Shown in pieces: positions 7,174-17,219 of a stretch of DNA of 64,000 bases. The position numbers and the translations under genes are program-made. The stretch's first letter is position 1. Every line of letters begins with the position of its first letter. The notes beneath the pieces are model-generated. The model did not search any database. It was not told the origin of the DNA and saw only the letters and a list, made by a program, of their open reading frames with translations. Location of the stretch: the NCBI GenBank assembly GCA_040384325.1, contig JAZKJL010000005.1, forward strand, positions 1,337,071 through 1,401,070. The letters are read 5' to 3'. The DNA comes from JACMLX01 sp040384325. GTDB taxonomy: Bacteria > Gemmatimonadota > Gemmatimonadetes > Gemmatimonadales > Gemmatimonadaceae.

Positions 7174-10100
7174 ATGTCAGGAACCATCCAGCTCTACACG
7201 GCCAGCCGACTGACGCCGCTGATCGCCCATCTCACCGAGGTGGTGCGCGCCACGCCGCTGTCGCCGCTGGAGCCGGAGACGATCGTGGTGCAGAGCCAGG
7301 GCATGCGGCGGTGGGTGACGCTGCAGCTGGCCGACCGGCTGGGCTGCGCCGGCTCGCTGCAGCTGCCGTTCCCGGCCGGCTTCATCCACGAGCTGGCGCG
7401 TCGTGTGGATCCGTCGCGCAGCACACGCGAGGCCGAGGAGGCGTTCAGCCGCGATACGCTCGCCTGGCGGGTGGAGGCGCTGCTGCGTGAGCTGCCCGGC
7501 GATGACGTGCACGAACCGCTGCATCGATACCTGCGTGGCAACGACGAGCGGGCACGCTTCGGTCTCGCGGCTCGCATCGCGGATCGGTTCGACGACTACC
7601 AGCTCTATCGCGCCGACCTGCTGGCGGCGTGGGAGCAGGGCGCCGACACGCCGGGCACTGCGCACGCGCGCTGGCAGGCCGCGCTCTGGCGTGCGCTGTG
7701 TGCCGATCGTGGTGCAGCCGCGGCGCACGCCGGCGCACGGTTGCGCCACCTCATCGACCTCTTGCAAGGCGCACCGCCACGAGGATTGCCCACGCGCGTC
7801 ACGGTGTTCGGCATCAGCACGCTGCCGCCGCTGTTCGTGGATGTGCTGGCCGCACTCGCACGGCACCTGCCGGTGTCGGTCTACACCGCCGCGCTCACCG
7901 CCACGACACCACATCCGCTGGCGCAGGCATTCGGCGGGCAGGGACGCGACTTCATCGATGCGCTCCGGTCACACGGCGCCACCCACACGCTGCTACCCGA
8001 TCCGCAGCCGCGCCACGATACGCTGCTCGGCACCCTGCAGCGCGAGCTCGAGTCGGGGAGTGCTGGCACAGCGCGTGTGGTGCCGGCGATCACCGATCAC
8101 TCGCTGCGCATCCACAGCGCGCATGGCGAGATGCGGCAGCTGGAGATCATCCGCGACCAGCTGCTGCATGCGCTGCAGTCGGACCCGGCGTTGCGGCCAC
8201 ACGACCTGTTGCTGCTGGTCCCCGATGCGGCCACCTGGGCGCCACTGGTGGATGCCGTGTTCGGCGTCAACGAGCCCGGTGCACCGCGCATCCCGTATCG
8301 CATCGCCGATCGTCCGGCGCGCGGTGACGACCCCGCCGCGTCCGCCCTCGCGTCGCTGCTGGCGTTGCAGGGCGGCCGCTTCACGCACAGTGAGCTGTTC
8401 GAGCTGCTGGCGCAGCCGCTCGTGCATGAAGCCGCCGGGTTGAACGAGGCGCAGGTGGAGGCGCTGGCCACACTCACGCATCGCGCCAACGCGCGCTGGG
8501 GATACGACGCGGCGTCACGCGTGGCACTCGGCCTGCCGGCCTACGAGGATGCCTCGTGGCGCGCGGCGCTCGATCGCCTGCTGCTCGGCATGACCACCGG
8601 ACCGCATCCCGATCTCGTGCTGGAACTGCTGCCGCAGAGCGGAGACACGATCGGCGACGGAGCCGGACTGGCGCGACTGGCGGAGTGGGTGGATGCCGTG
8701 TCTGGTATCGTGGCGCAGTGGACCGACCCGCGACCGCTGAACCGCTGGGCCGACGCGCTGGACGAGTCGGTGATGCTGTTGTTCGGTGCACCGGGCGAGC
8801 GGAACGCCGACGCGGTCTCGGGTGTGACGCGCCTGCTCGATCGCCTGCGGTCGCAGGCGCTGGCGGCGGAATACGGGGGCGACGTCTCCTTCGGCGTGGT
8901 GCGCGACTGGGTCGACGCGGAACTGGAAGGCGACGGCTTCGGCAGCGGTTTCCTCACCGGAGGCATGACCGTCGCCGCGCTGAAGCCGATGCGCAGCCTG
9001 CCGTTCCGCGTGATCGCGGTGGCCGGACTGGATGAAGCGGTGTTCCCGCGTCGCGACCGACGCGCGGCCTTCGACATGCTGGATGCTGAACACCGCGCCG
9101 GCGACCGCGATCTCCGCAGCGACGACCGACAGTTGTTCCTCGACCTGATGCTGGCGGCGGGTGACCGCCTCGTCCTCGCCTACAGTGGCCGCGCGGTGAG
9201 CGACAATGCGCCCTGCGCATCGTCGGTGGTGCTCGACGAGTTGCTCGACCATCTCGACCGGCGCAGCGGCGGCAGTGCCCGCCGCACCGTGCTGGTGGAG
9301 CATCCGCTGCAGCCCTTCTCGCCGCGTTACTTCGAGTTCGATGGCGACTCGCGCCTCTTCACCTTCTCCTCCGCGCAGGCGCGCACCGCCAGCGCCAGTC
9401 GGCAGGAGCGTGCTGCCGACCTGCCGTTCGTCACCGCGCCGATCGTGCCGCTGGAGCGGGCCACTGCCCCGACCTTCGAGCTCACCATCGCCGAGCTGGC
9501 CGACTGCTGGTGTAATGCGAGCCGGTATTTCTGTCGGCATGCGCTTGGCTTCACCCTTTCGGCGTCGAACGCCGACGCCGGTGACGACGAGTTGCTCACG
9601 CTCGACAAGATGGAGCAGGGCAGCGTCAAGGCGCGGCTGCTGGCCGCGGGATTGCGCGGCGACGTGGATCCCGCACGCGACCTGCGCCGGCTGCAGGGTG
9701 CTGGTGCCCTGCCACCAGCACGACTCGGCGAGGCGTGGAACGCGGTGTTGCGCGAGGGTGTCGACGCGGTGTTGCAGGCGCTTCCGCCGGACACACCGCG
9801 ACAGGTGCCGGTGAGCGTGGCGGTGGGTGACTGGCGCGTGAGCGGTACGCTGGATGGGGTGCGCGGGCAGAGCCGCTACGTGGTGCGGGCCGGGCGATTC
9901 CGTGCACCGCACGAAGTGCGCGCGTGGGTGGAACACGTGGTGATGTGCGCCGCTGCCCAGCAGTCCGGCGGCGACGTCCCGCAGCACACCGTGCTGCTGG
10001 GTTTCGAGGAGAAGGCGAAGCAGCATGATGCCTTCGCGGCGATTCCCGATGCGCTCGCGTCGCTGGAGGCGCTGGTGCGCGAGGCGCAGCGTGGCCGCCA

Positions 10101-10380
10101 GCTGCCGCTGGCCATCTTCCCGCAGGCGTCCGTGAAGTGGCGCGATGCACAGCGCGGCAACCGGAAGCTGCGGAAAGGGAGTGCGCCGAAGGATCCCCGT
10201 CGCGAGGCGATCGCGGCGTACGAAACGGACGGTGGCTTCGGCGCGCCGGCCGGTGATCACGCCGACGAACATGTGGCGCTCTGCTTCCGCGGCCAGGATC
10301 CGATGACCGATCGCTGGACCGAGTTCGAGGCGCTGGCCACCACCCTCTTCGCGCCGCTGCTGCCGGCAGGTGGCCCATGA
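7174..10380 (+). CDS. recC: Exodeoxyribonuclease V subunit gamma (RecC)
   Basis: 1,068 residues, close to the usual RecC length of about 1,100. The N-terminus, IQLYTASRLTPLIAHL, is the standard RecC opening, followed by VVQSQGMRRWVTLQLADRLG. The central region has the inactive helicase-like segment LPFRVIAVAGLDEAVFPR and SDDRQLFLDLMLAAGDRL. RecC holds the RecBCD complex together, splits the strands and reads Chi. It is the first gene of recC-recB-recD, and its stop overlaps the recB start by ATGA (10377-10380). The ATG at 7174 is chosen because it begins at the conserved N-terminal strand. Confidence 0.95.
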   Translation: MSGTIQLYTASRLTPLIAHLTEVVRATPLSPLEPETIVVQSQGMRRWVTLQLADRLGCAGSLQLPFPAGFIHELARRVDPSRSTREAEEAFSRDTLAWRVEALLRELPGDDVHEPLHRYLRGNDERARFGLAARIADRFDDYQLYRADLLAAWEQGADTPGTAHARWQAALWRALCADRGAAAAHAGARLRHLIDLLQGAPPRGLPTRVTVFGISTLPPLFVDVLAALARHLPVSVYTAALTATTPHPLAQAFGGQGRDFIDALRSHGATHTLLPDPQPRHDTLLGTLQRELESGSAGTARVVPAITDHSLRIHSAHGEMRQLEIIRDQLLHALQSDPALRPHDLLLLVPDAATWAPLVDAVFGVNEPGAPRIPYRIADRPARGDDPAASALASLLALQGGRFTHSELFELLAQPLVHEAAGLNEAQVEALATLTHRANARWGYDAASRVALGLPAYEDASWRAALDRLLLGMTTGPHPDLVLELLPQSGDTIGDGAGLARLAEWVDAVSGIVAQWTDPRPLNRWADALDESVMLLFGAPGERNADAVSGVTRLLDRLRSQALAAEYGGDVSFGVVRDWVDAELEGDGFGSGFLTGGMTVAALKPMRSLPFRVIAVAGLDEAVFPRRDRRAAFDMLDAEHRAGDRDLRSDDRQLFLDLMLAAGDRLVLAYSGRAVSDNAPCASSVVLDELLDHLDRRSGGSARRTVLVEHPLQPFSPRYFEFDGDSRLFTFSSAQARTASASRQERAADLPFVTAPIVPLERATAPTFELTIAELADCWCNASRYFCRHALGFTLSASNADAGDDELLTLDKMEQGSVKARLLAAGLRGDVDPARDLRRLQGAGALPPARLGEAWNAVLREGVDAVLQALPPDTPRQVPVSVAVGDWRVSGTLDGVRGQSRYVVRAGRFRAPHEVRAWVEHVVMCAAAQQSGGDVPQHTVLLGFEEKAKQHDAFAAIPDALASLEALVREAQRGRQLPLAIFPQASVKWRDAQRGNRKLRKGSAPKDPRREAIAAYETDGGFGAPAGDHADEHVALCFRGQDPMTDRWTEFEALATTLFAPLLPAGGP

Positions 10381-13300
10381 CGCGCTCCGCACCCGCGCCG
10401 TTCGATGCGCTCACGACGCCGCTGGATGATGGCGTGACACTGATCGAGGCCAGCGCCGGCACCGGCAAGACATTCGCCATCACGCGCCTCGTGCTGCGCC
10501 TTCTGCTCGCGCGCAAGGTGGCGTCGCTGTCCGAGATCCTCGTCGTCACCTTCACCGAAAAGGCGACGCAGGAGCTGGTGACGCGCATCCGCCGCATGCT
10601 GCGTGAGGCCGATGCGGTGTGGAGCGATGAGCCGCCGGAGCGCATCGCCGCCAACGCCGACCTGTTCCTGTTGCGCGAGCAGTACGGCGCCGAGGGCGGC
10701 GCGATCATCCGCGCGGCCCTCGGCAACCTCGACGAGTTGGGTGTCTCCACCATCCACGGGTTCTGCCAGCGCATGCTGGCCGAGAGCGCGCTCGAAACGC
10801 GCATGCCGTTCCGCACCACCTTCGTCGAGGACGACACCGAGCCGCTGCTGCGCGCGGCGATGGACTGGACGCGCAAGCGCCTGCTGGTGGACGGGACGGC
10901 TGCCGGTGCGATGGTCAATGCCGACGCCGACATCGGCGCGATGGTGGCCAGCTACGCCCGACGGTTCCGACGTCAGCCCGGCACCACGCTGGCCTTCGAT
11001 CCGTACCATGCGGAGCAGGCCATCGTGGCCGACTTCGTGCTCAGCGTGGACGACACCTTCAATCGCGAGAAGGGACGCCGCCACCTGCTTGGCTTCGACG
11101 ACCTGCTGCGACGGTTGTCGTCGGTGCTCACGGAGGAGGGCCCGCACGGGCCGCTGGCCACGCGCATCCGCAGCCGCTATCGCGCTGCATTGATCGACGA
11201 GTTCCAGGATACCGACAGCACCCAGTTCCCGATCTTCAGCAACGCCTTCCACGGCTGCCCGCTGTTCCTGATCGGCGATCCGAAGCAGTCGGTGTACGGT
11301 TTCCGCGGTGCCGACATCCAGGCCTACCTCGCAGCGGCCGACGGGGCGGGCCGGCGCTACACCCTCACCAGCAACTACCGCAGCACGCCGGCGTACGTCG
11401 CGGCGGTGCACGCGCTGTTCACCCGCGCGGAGAAGCCGTTCCTGTACGACGAGGATCGCGTCGACTTCCCGAAGGTGAAGGCGGCGACGCACCCGAAGGC
11501 GTTGCCCGCGCTCGCCGGCGACGGACGGGGCGCGATGGTGTGGTGGTGGGTGGACAAGGCGATCGGCAATGGCAAGTACGTCTCCAAGCAGCTGGCGCTC
11601 GACACCATCCTGATCGCGACGGTGAATGAGATCGTGCGCCTCACCACCGACGGGCTGCCCCACCGCTGCATCGCGGTGCTGCTGCGCACCAACGCGGTGG
11701 CGCAACAGGTCAAGCAGGCGCTCGACGCCGCCGGTGTGCCGTCCGTGATCGGTGGCGCCGACGATGTGCTCTGTTCCGACGAGGCGACGGAACTGGTGCG
11801 CATCGCGGCCGGCATCGCGTCACCCTACGACCATCGCGCCGTCTCGGCGGCGTTGGCGACCCGCATCTGGGGCAGCACCGCCGAGCAGATCGCCACCTCG
11901 GTGGGCGATGGCGGGGAACAGGAGTGGAGCCGCATCACCACCCAGTTCGCGGTGCTGCGCGACCTGTGGCGCACCCGCGGCGTGTCGGCGGCCCTCGGTG
12001 CGCTGCTGGCCGATCGCGACACCACCGGCCGCCTGCTGTCCCTACCGGATGGCGAACGGCGCCTGACCAACGTGCGCCACGTGATCGAGCTGCTGCACGG
12101 TGCCGCCGCCGACGAGGGCATCGTGGCCGAGACGGTGGGCGAGTGGGTGGCGCGCGAGCTGGCGGTGCAGAACACCCCTGAACGTCGCATGCAGCGCCTG
12201 GAGACCGATAGCGAGGCGGTGCAGATCCTCAGCATGCACAAGGCCAAGGGCCTCGAGTTCGACGTCGTGTTCTGTCCGACGCTGTACGACCAGACGACGC
12301 TGCGCAGTGGCCCGTTCGGTCTCACACCCGTCAGCGCACGTGATGGCGAGGCCTTCGTGATGGACATCGGTTCCGCCGCCCACACCGAGCGGGCGGCAGC
12401 GATGCTGCTCGAGGAAGAAGCCGAGGCGCTTCGCCTGGTGTACGTGGCGCTCACGCGCGCCGTGCATCGCTGCTACCTCGCGTTCGGCGACATCGGCCAA
12501 CGCGACGCCGCCAGCAAGTCCGCACTCGGTTACCTGCTCCGCCAGGCCGACGGCGGCGAGATTCGCGACGGCCTGCAGGCGATGGTGGATGCGTCGGACG
12601 GGCGCATGTCCCTGCGCGCACTCGACGCCGACGTGGACATGGACTCGGCGACGGTCGTCGAGCAGCCACGACTGGAGTTCGCGCCGCAGACGCTGTCGCT
12701 CGTGCCGCAGCAACTCGACACCTGGCGCATCACCAGCTTCACCGGGCTGGTGGCCGACGCACCCGACGGTCACGCACGCGACGTCGCCGATCCCGCCGTG
12801 CTGCCGGAGGTCGCCGCCGTGGCGACCGGATTCCGCGCGTTCCCGGGCGGTGCACAAGCCGGCATCGCGCTGCACGACATCTTCGAGCGCCTCGACTTCG
12901 CGCGCAGCGACGAGGCACAGGTGGCCGCGCTGGTGCAGTCGTCGCTGGCGTCGCATGGACTCACCGGCAACGCTGACATTGCCGAGGCGCGACAGGCCGA
13001 CGTGCTCGCGATGCTGGAGCGCACGGTGACTGCGACGGTGCCCGGTACCGACTTCGCGCTGGCCGACATTTCCCGCAGCGACACGCTGCGCGAATGGCGC
13101 TTCGATCTCTCGGTGTCCACCACCTCACCGCGCCGCATCGCCGATGCGCTGGCCGCGCACGGTTCAGCGCATGCACGAGCCTACGCACCCAGGCTCCACG
13201 CGTTGCGCGACGCCGCCATGCCCGGTTACCTCGGCGGCGTGATCGACCTCACCTTCGCGCGCGACGGGCAGTGGTGGATCGTGGACTGGAAGTCGAACCA

Positions 13301-13574
13301 GCTGGGCGCCGCCGACGCACGCTACGAACCCGCATTCCTGGGTGAGGTGATGATGGAGGCGCACTACACGCTGCAGTACCACCTGTACCTGCTGGCCATG
13401 CATCGCTTCCTGCGCACCCGTGTGCCGGGGTACGACCCGTCACGGCACTGGGGCGGCGTGGCGTACGCGTTCCTGCGTGGCATCGGCGCCGGTGACGCGC
13501 ATGGCTGGTTCATCGACCGGCCGACGCCCGCGCTGCTGGACGCGCTCGATGCCGCCGTGGGGCATCGCACATGA
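10377..13574 (+). CDS. recB: Exodeoxyribonuclease V subunit beta (RecB helicase-nuclease)
   Basis: 1,065 residues. Superfamily 1 helicase motifs appear in order: Walker A EASAGTGKTFAITRL (about 24-38), motif II LIDEFQDTDS (about 273), motif III GDPKQSVYGFRGAD, motif V SMHKAKGLEFDVVF (about 619) and motif VI LVYVALTRAVHR. The C-terminal RecB nuclease domain has ALHDIFERLDF, GGVIDLTF and the catalytic core WWIVDWKSNQLG (about 965), then QYHLYLLAMHRFL. It is the 3'-to-5' motor and only nuclease of RecBCD, acting on double-strand ends. It overlaps both neighbours by four bases, implying balanced subunit synthesis. It is somewhat shorter than the E. coli protein (about 1,180). Confidence 0.97.
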   Translation: MTRSAPAPFDALTTPLDDGVTLIEASAGTGKTFAITRLVLRLLLARKVASLSEILVVTFTEKATQELVTRIRRMLREADAVWSDEPPERIAANADLFLLREQYGAEGGAIIRAALGNLDELGVSTIHGFCQRMLAESALETRMPFRTTFVEDDTEPLLRAAMDWTRKRLLVDGTAAGAMVNADADIGAMVASYARRFRRQPGTTLAFDPYHAEQAIVADFVLSVDDTFNREKGRRHLLGFDDLLRRLSSVLTEEGPHGPLATRIRSRYRAALIDEFQDTDSTQFPIFSNAFHGCPLFLIGDPKQSVYGFRGADIQAYLAAADGAGRRYTLTSNYRSTPAYVAAVHALFTRAEKPFLYDEDRVDFPKVKAATHPKALPALAGDGRGAMVWWWVDKAIGNGKYVSKQLALDTILIATVNEIVRLTTDGLPHRCIAVLLRTNAVAQQVKQALDAAGVPSVIGGADDVLCSDEATELVRIAAGIASPYDHRAVSAALATRIWGSTAEQIATSVGDGGEQEWSRITTQFAVLRDLWRTRGVSAALGALLADRDTTGRLLSLPDGERRLTNVRHVIELLHGAAADEGIVAETVGEWVARELAVQNTPERRMQRLETDSEAVQILSMHKAKGLEFDVVFCPTLYDQTTLRSGPFGLTPVSARDGEAFVMDIGSAAHTERAAAMLLEEEAEALRLVYVALTRAVHRCYLAFGDIGQRDAASKSALGYLLRQADGGEIRDGLQAMVDASDGRMSLRALDADVDMDSATVVEQPRLEFAPQTLSLVPQQLDTWRITSFTGLVADAPDGHARDVADPAVLPEVAAVATGFRAFPGGAQAGIALHDIFERLDFARSDEAQVAALVQSSLASHGLTGNADIAEARQADVLAMLERTVTATVPGTDFALADISRSDTLREWRFDLSVSTTSPRRIADALAAHGSAHARAYAPRLHALRDAAMPGYLGGVIDLTFARDGQWWIVDWKSNQLGAADARYEPAFLGEVMMEAHYTLQYHLYLLAMHRFLRTRVPGYDPSRHWGGVAYAFLRGIGAGDAHGWFIDRPTPALLDALDAAVGHRT

Positions 13575-15256
13575 CCGTGCTCGCGGAACCGCTACTCCTG
13601 CTGCACGAGCTGCCCGGCCTCGACCCGCTGGATGTGCAGCTGGCGGCGATGCTGGTGCGACGCGGCGGCGAAACCGAGTCGGCCGTGGCGATCGCGCTCG
13701 CGACGCTGCTGCTCAGTCGCGCACGACGCGAAGGGCACAGCGCCCTCTCGCTCCGCCAGCTGGCGCGTCAGGCGGGAGACCTGCAGGCCGGCGCCGGTCA
13801 TCCGCTGCTGGCGACGCTGCCGTTGCGCGAGGAGTCGTGGTGGACCGAGGCGCTGGTCACCTCGCCGGTGCTGGGCAATGGGCAACTCGTCACGCCGCTG
13901 GTGCTGCGCGATGGGCTGCTGCAGTTCCATCGGTACTTCGCCGCCGAAGAGCGGATCGGCGTGCGCATTCGCGACCTGCTCGCGGCGCCGCTGGTCGACG
14001 GTGTGCCGGCGTTCTCGATCGTGACTGGTGGGCCTGGCACGGGAAAGACGACACGCGTCGCTGCGTTGCTGGTGGGCATGGTCACCGCCCAACCGGACCT
14101 GCGCGTGGCGTTGGCGGCACCTACCGGCAAGGCGGCGGCGCGGCTCACCGAATCGATCCGGCTGCGTCTGCAGGCCACCGATGCGGTCGGCGCTGCCGAT
14201 GACACGACGCGCCGTGCACTGATGGACCTCGAAGCGCGCACGCTGCACCGCCTGCTCAGCTACAACGGTGAGACCGATTCCTTCCGTCGCAACGCCGGCA
14301 ATCCACTGCCGTACGACCTCGTGATCGTGGACGAGGCAAGCATGGTGGACGTGTTGCTGCTCGACTCGCTGCTGGCCGCGCTCCGTGCAGGTGCGCGCCT
14401 GATGCTGGTGGGCGACCATCACCAGCTGTCGAGCGTCGAGGCGGGCGACGTGCTCGGTGTGCTGTGCCGTGCGGCGGAATCGGCACCGGCCAGCGCACCA
14501 CTGCACCGCGCCGTCACACGGCTGACACGCAGCTGGCGGTTCGCGGAGGGCGAAGGGATCGGGGCGGCTGCGTCAGCGATCCTCGCCGGCGACGTCAGCG
14601 ACGTCTGGCGCGTCGGGCATGATGCGGCGCACGCATCCTTCCGCATCGTGCCGCCGGCGGCGACCACCGATGCCTTACTTGCGCCTGTCCTGCCGCAGCT
14701 GCAGCGCTGCCTCGCCGCCGACTCGGTGGAGGCGATGCTCGATGCACTGGAGGCGTTCCGCCTGCTGGCGCCGGAGCGCGAGGGCAGGCGCGGGGTGCGC
14801 GGGCTGAACCACGCGGTGGAGCGCTGGATGGCGCGGCACGGTCGTGCGGTGAACGACACCTGGTATCACGGCCGTCCGGTGCTGGTGACGGCCAACGACT
14901 ACTCGACCCGCGTCTTCAATGGCGACATCGGTGTCTGCTGGCGCACGGAGGGGCGTTTGGCGGTGCATTTCCGGAGCCTCGACGGCACCACCCGCGCCAT
15001 CGCACCGGGACGCCTGCCGTCGGTGGAGACGGCGTGGGCGATGACGGTGCACAAGTCGCAGGGCTCCGAGTTCGATGACGTGGTGCTGGTACTGCCCGGC
15101 GAGGAGAGTCGCGTGATGAGTCGCGAGCTGCTCTACACCGGCGTCACCCGTGCGCGACGCAGCGTCACCATCGTCGGCAGCGAGGCCTCGCTGCGTGCGG
15201 CGGTGCAGCAGCGCACCGAACGCACCAGCGGCCTCGGTCAGCGCCTGCTGCCCTGA
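13571..15256 (+). CDS. recD: Exodeoxyribonuclease V subunit alpha (RecD helicase)
   Basis: 561 residues. After an N-terminal RecC-binding region come Walker A GGPGTGKTTRVAALL (about 154), Walker B VIVDEASMVDVLLLDSLL (about 250), GDHHQLSSVEAGDVLG and the C-terminal TVHKSQGSEFDDVVL (about 492) and LLYTGVTRARR motifs. The length suits RecD1 of RecBCD rather than the longer RecD2. RecD is the 5'-to-3' motor of the complex. It is the last gene of the operon and ends directly against the convergent cupin gene, with no bases between the two stops. Confidence 0.95.
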   Translation: MTVLAEPLLLLHELPGLDPLDVQLAAMLVRRGGETESAVAIALATLLLSRARREGHSALSLRQLARQAGDLQAGAGHPLLATLPLREESWWTEALVTSPVLGNGQLVTPLVLRDGLLQFHRYFAAEERIGVRIRDLLAAPLVDGVPAFSIVTGGPGTGKTTRVAALLVGMVTAQPDLRVALAAPTGKAAARLTESIRLRLQATDAVGAADDTTRRALMDLEARTLHRLLSYNGETDSFRRNAGNPLPYDLVIVDEASMVDVLLLDSLLAALRAGARLMLVGDHHQLSSVEAGDVLGVLCRAAESAPASAPLHRAVTRLTRSWRFAEGEGIGAAASAILAGDVSDVWRVGHDAAHASFRIVPPAATTDALLAPVLPQLQRCLAADSVEAMLDALEAFRLLAPEREGRRGVRGLNHAVERWMARHGRAVNDTWYHGRPVLVTANDYSTRVFNGDIGVCWRTEGRLAVHFRSLDGTTRAIAPGRLPSVETAWAMTVHKSQGSEFDDVVLVLPGEESRVMSRELLYTGVTRARRSVTIVGSEASLRAAVQQRTERTSGLGQRLLP

Positions 15257-15589
15257 TCAGCGGGTCGCTGGCCGTGGTGCCATCACGGCCAGCAGCACGA
15301 AGTGTTCGTCCTCCGCGTGGGCACCGTGCACTTCGCGCGGCGGGAACACGACCAGCTCGCCGGCGCGCAGCCGTCGCTCGCGGTCGCCGCCGCGGACGAT
15401 CCCACTCCCCTCCAGCACGGTGAGGATCACCGTCGACGGGCTGGTGTGGTCGCTCAGCTTCTGGCCGGCCTCGAGCCGGAACACGACCAGCCGCGCATCG
15501 TCGCTGTCGTGAATGATCTCCATGCCCGGAACGTCACTCTTGGCCGCCTCGGCATGCAGGCCGAGTGCGTGCGGCTCGTACGTGTGCAT
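15257..15589 (-). CDS. Small cupin-domain protein
   Basis: 110 residues from the ATG at 15589 (MHTYEPHALGLH). The frame could extend to 15628, but the extra HHH-rich residues look non-coding. It is a single cupin barrel: LEAGQKLSDHTSPSTVILTV carries the first metal-binding motif in degenerate form (one His instead of two), and GELVVFPPREVHGAHA is the second motif with its usual proline and histidine. Such proteins sense or bind small molecules. It is divergent from the acetamidase-like gene, so the 170 bases between them should hold both promoters. Confidence 0.75.
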   Translation of the reverse strand: MHTYEPHALGLHAEAAKSDVPGMEIIHDSDDARLVVFRLEAGQKLSDHTSPSTVILTVLEGSGIVRGGDRERRLRAGELVVFPPREVHGAHAEDEHFVLLAVMAPRPATR

Positions 15590-15759
15590 GATGCCTCGAT
15601 GGTGATGAGGAGGTGCAGCGGTGAACACCGCAGAGGTCGTGCCGCATGGCGTACGTCATCGGTCGCGTCCGCTGCATCCGTCGGGCAGATTTCCGCGAAC
15701 TGGCAGAAGCCGCACCAGACCCTCCCCGCGGCTCTCCCCTCGACACGGATCGTTCCCCG

Positions 15760-17058
15760 ATGCCCCTGGCCTTCCCCCGCCGCGCCATCGCGGCAGTATT
15801 GCTGACCGTCGCCATTTCCGACGTCGTCATGGCGCAACCGCAGCCCGACGCCGCGCGAGCTGCCGGCGAGTGGATCTTTCGCATGACCGGCGACGACACC
15901 CCGCAGCGCGTCACGCTCACGGCGGATGGCGACACGCTGCGTGGCAGTGTCTACGGGCAGAAGTTCGCCGGCACGCTTGCGGGCCAGCGCCTGCAGTTCA
16001 CCGTCGGACAGTATCGCTGGCGTGGTGTGCTGCAGGGCGACACGCTGCGCGGCTGGCTCGGCACCAGTGATTCCAGTCGGTGGAGCGCGAGCCGGTATCG
16101 GCCACCGGCCGTCGCTCGTTCGTTCAGCTACACACCTGCCGCGTGGTATCGCGAGCTCGGCACCACTGTGTCGCCAGCGCTGCGACTCTATCCCGGCGAC
16201 ACGGTGCGCACGACTACCGTGGACGCCGCCGGATGGGGCACCGGTGGCTTCGGTGAACGCGGAAACAAGAAGACGCGAGGCGGAAACCCGCTCACCGGAC
16301 CGTTCTTCATCGAGGGTGCGCAGCCGGGAGACGTGCTGGTGGTGAAGCTGCTGCACGTGCGGCTCAATCGCGGCTGGGCGTTCAGCGGCACGTCGCTGAT
16401 GGACAACGCCATCGAGCCGTCGTACGCGGCGCAGCGCAAGTTCGGCGACGACGACAACAAGTGGGTGCTCGACACCGTGGCCGGCGTGGCTCGCCTGGCG
16501 AAACCATCACCAGCGCTGCGGGAGTTGAGCATTCCACTGGCGCCGTTCCTCGGCGTGGTGGCGGTGGCACCGGGCGACGGCGTCGTGCCCAGCTCACGCG
16601 ATTCGGGTCGCTGGGGTGGCAACATGGAGTATGCGCAGCTGCGCGAAGGGACGACGGTCTACCTGCCGGTGCAGACGGAAGGGGCCTGGCTCTACCTCGG
16701 CGATGGTCACGCGGCGCAGGGCGACGGTGAACTCACCGGTGACGCGATGGAAACCAGCATGGATGTGCAGTTCACGGTGGACATCCGCCGCTACCGGTTC
16801 GAGAACATCACGCGCGCCGAGTCGCCGTCGCACCTGATGAGCATCGGCGTGGCTGGTTCGCTTGATCAGGCGATGCGTCAGGCGACGTCCGACATGGCGC
16901 GCTGGCTCGAGAAGGAGCAGAAGCTCACGGCCAGCGAAGCTGCGATCGTGATGGGCTTCGCCGTGCAGTACGACATCCCCGACATCGTGCCGCCGTGGGT
17001 GAGTGTGGTGGCGCGGCTGCCGAAGTCGGTGCTGGCCGGTGTGAAAGGCGCGAAGTGA
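15760..17058 (+). CDS. Secreted acetamidase/formamidase-family protein with N-terminal extension
   Basis: 432 residues from the ATG at 15760, chosen for its signal peptide (MPLAFPRRAIAAVLLTVAIS, then cleavage near VVMAQP). Residues of about 30-100 form an extra beta-rich module (TLTADGDTLRGSVYGQKFAG). The rest matches the acetamidase/formamidase (FmdA/AmdA) family: GGNPLTGPFFIEGAQPGDVL, KLLHVRLNR, GGNMEYAQLREGTTVYLPV and the GDGHAAQGDGELTGDAME segment with its metal-binding Asp and His. Known members hydrolyse short amides or formamides, usually in the cytoplasm; export here suggests a different substrate. Confidence 0.85.
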   Translation: MPLAFPRRAIAAVLLTVAISDVVMAQPQPDAARAAGEWIFRMTGDDTPQRVTLTADGDTLRGSVYGQKFAGTLAGQRLQFTVGQYRWRGVLQGDTLRGWLGTSDSSRWSASRYRPPAVARSFSYTPAAWYRELGTTVSPALRLYPGDTVRTTTVDAAGWGTGGFGERGNKKTRGGNPLTGPFFIEGAQPGDVLVVKLLHVRLNRGWAFSGTSLMDNAIEPSYAAQRKFGDDDNKWVLDTVAGVARLAKPSPALRELSIPLAPFLGVVAVAPGDGVVPSSRDSGRWGGNMEYAQLREGTTVYLPVQTEGAWLYLGDGHAAQGDGELTGDAMETSMDVQFTVDIRRYRFENITRAESPSHLMSIGVAGSLDQAMRQATSDMARWLEKEQKLTASEAAIVMGFAVQYDIPDIVPPWVSVVARLPKSVLAGVKGAK

Positions 17059-17219
17059 CGAGGTCGGCAACATGCTGCTTGCGTGCAATGCAGGCTCGAC
17101 GGTGATGGACGGCTGTGTCCGCCATTCGCGGAACGCTTCTTGAACTGTTGAACCAGTGGAGTTCCGGCGAGCCGCACCCGCGTGCGCGCCGATCCACCCT
17201 GCAGCGCTGGAGAATCAAC

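Noticed and set aside
8515..10392. A 625-codon open frame antisense to recC
   Set aside because: Same artefact: biased composition and no motif, while recC has clear family signatures.
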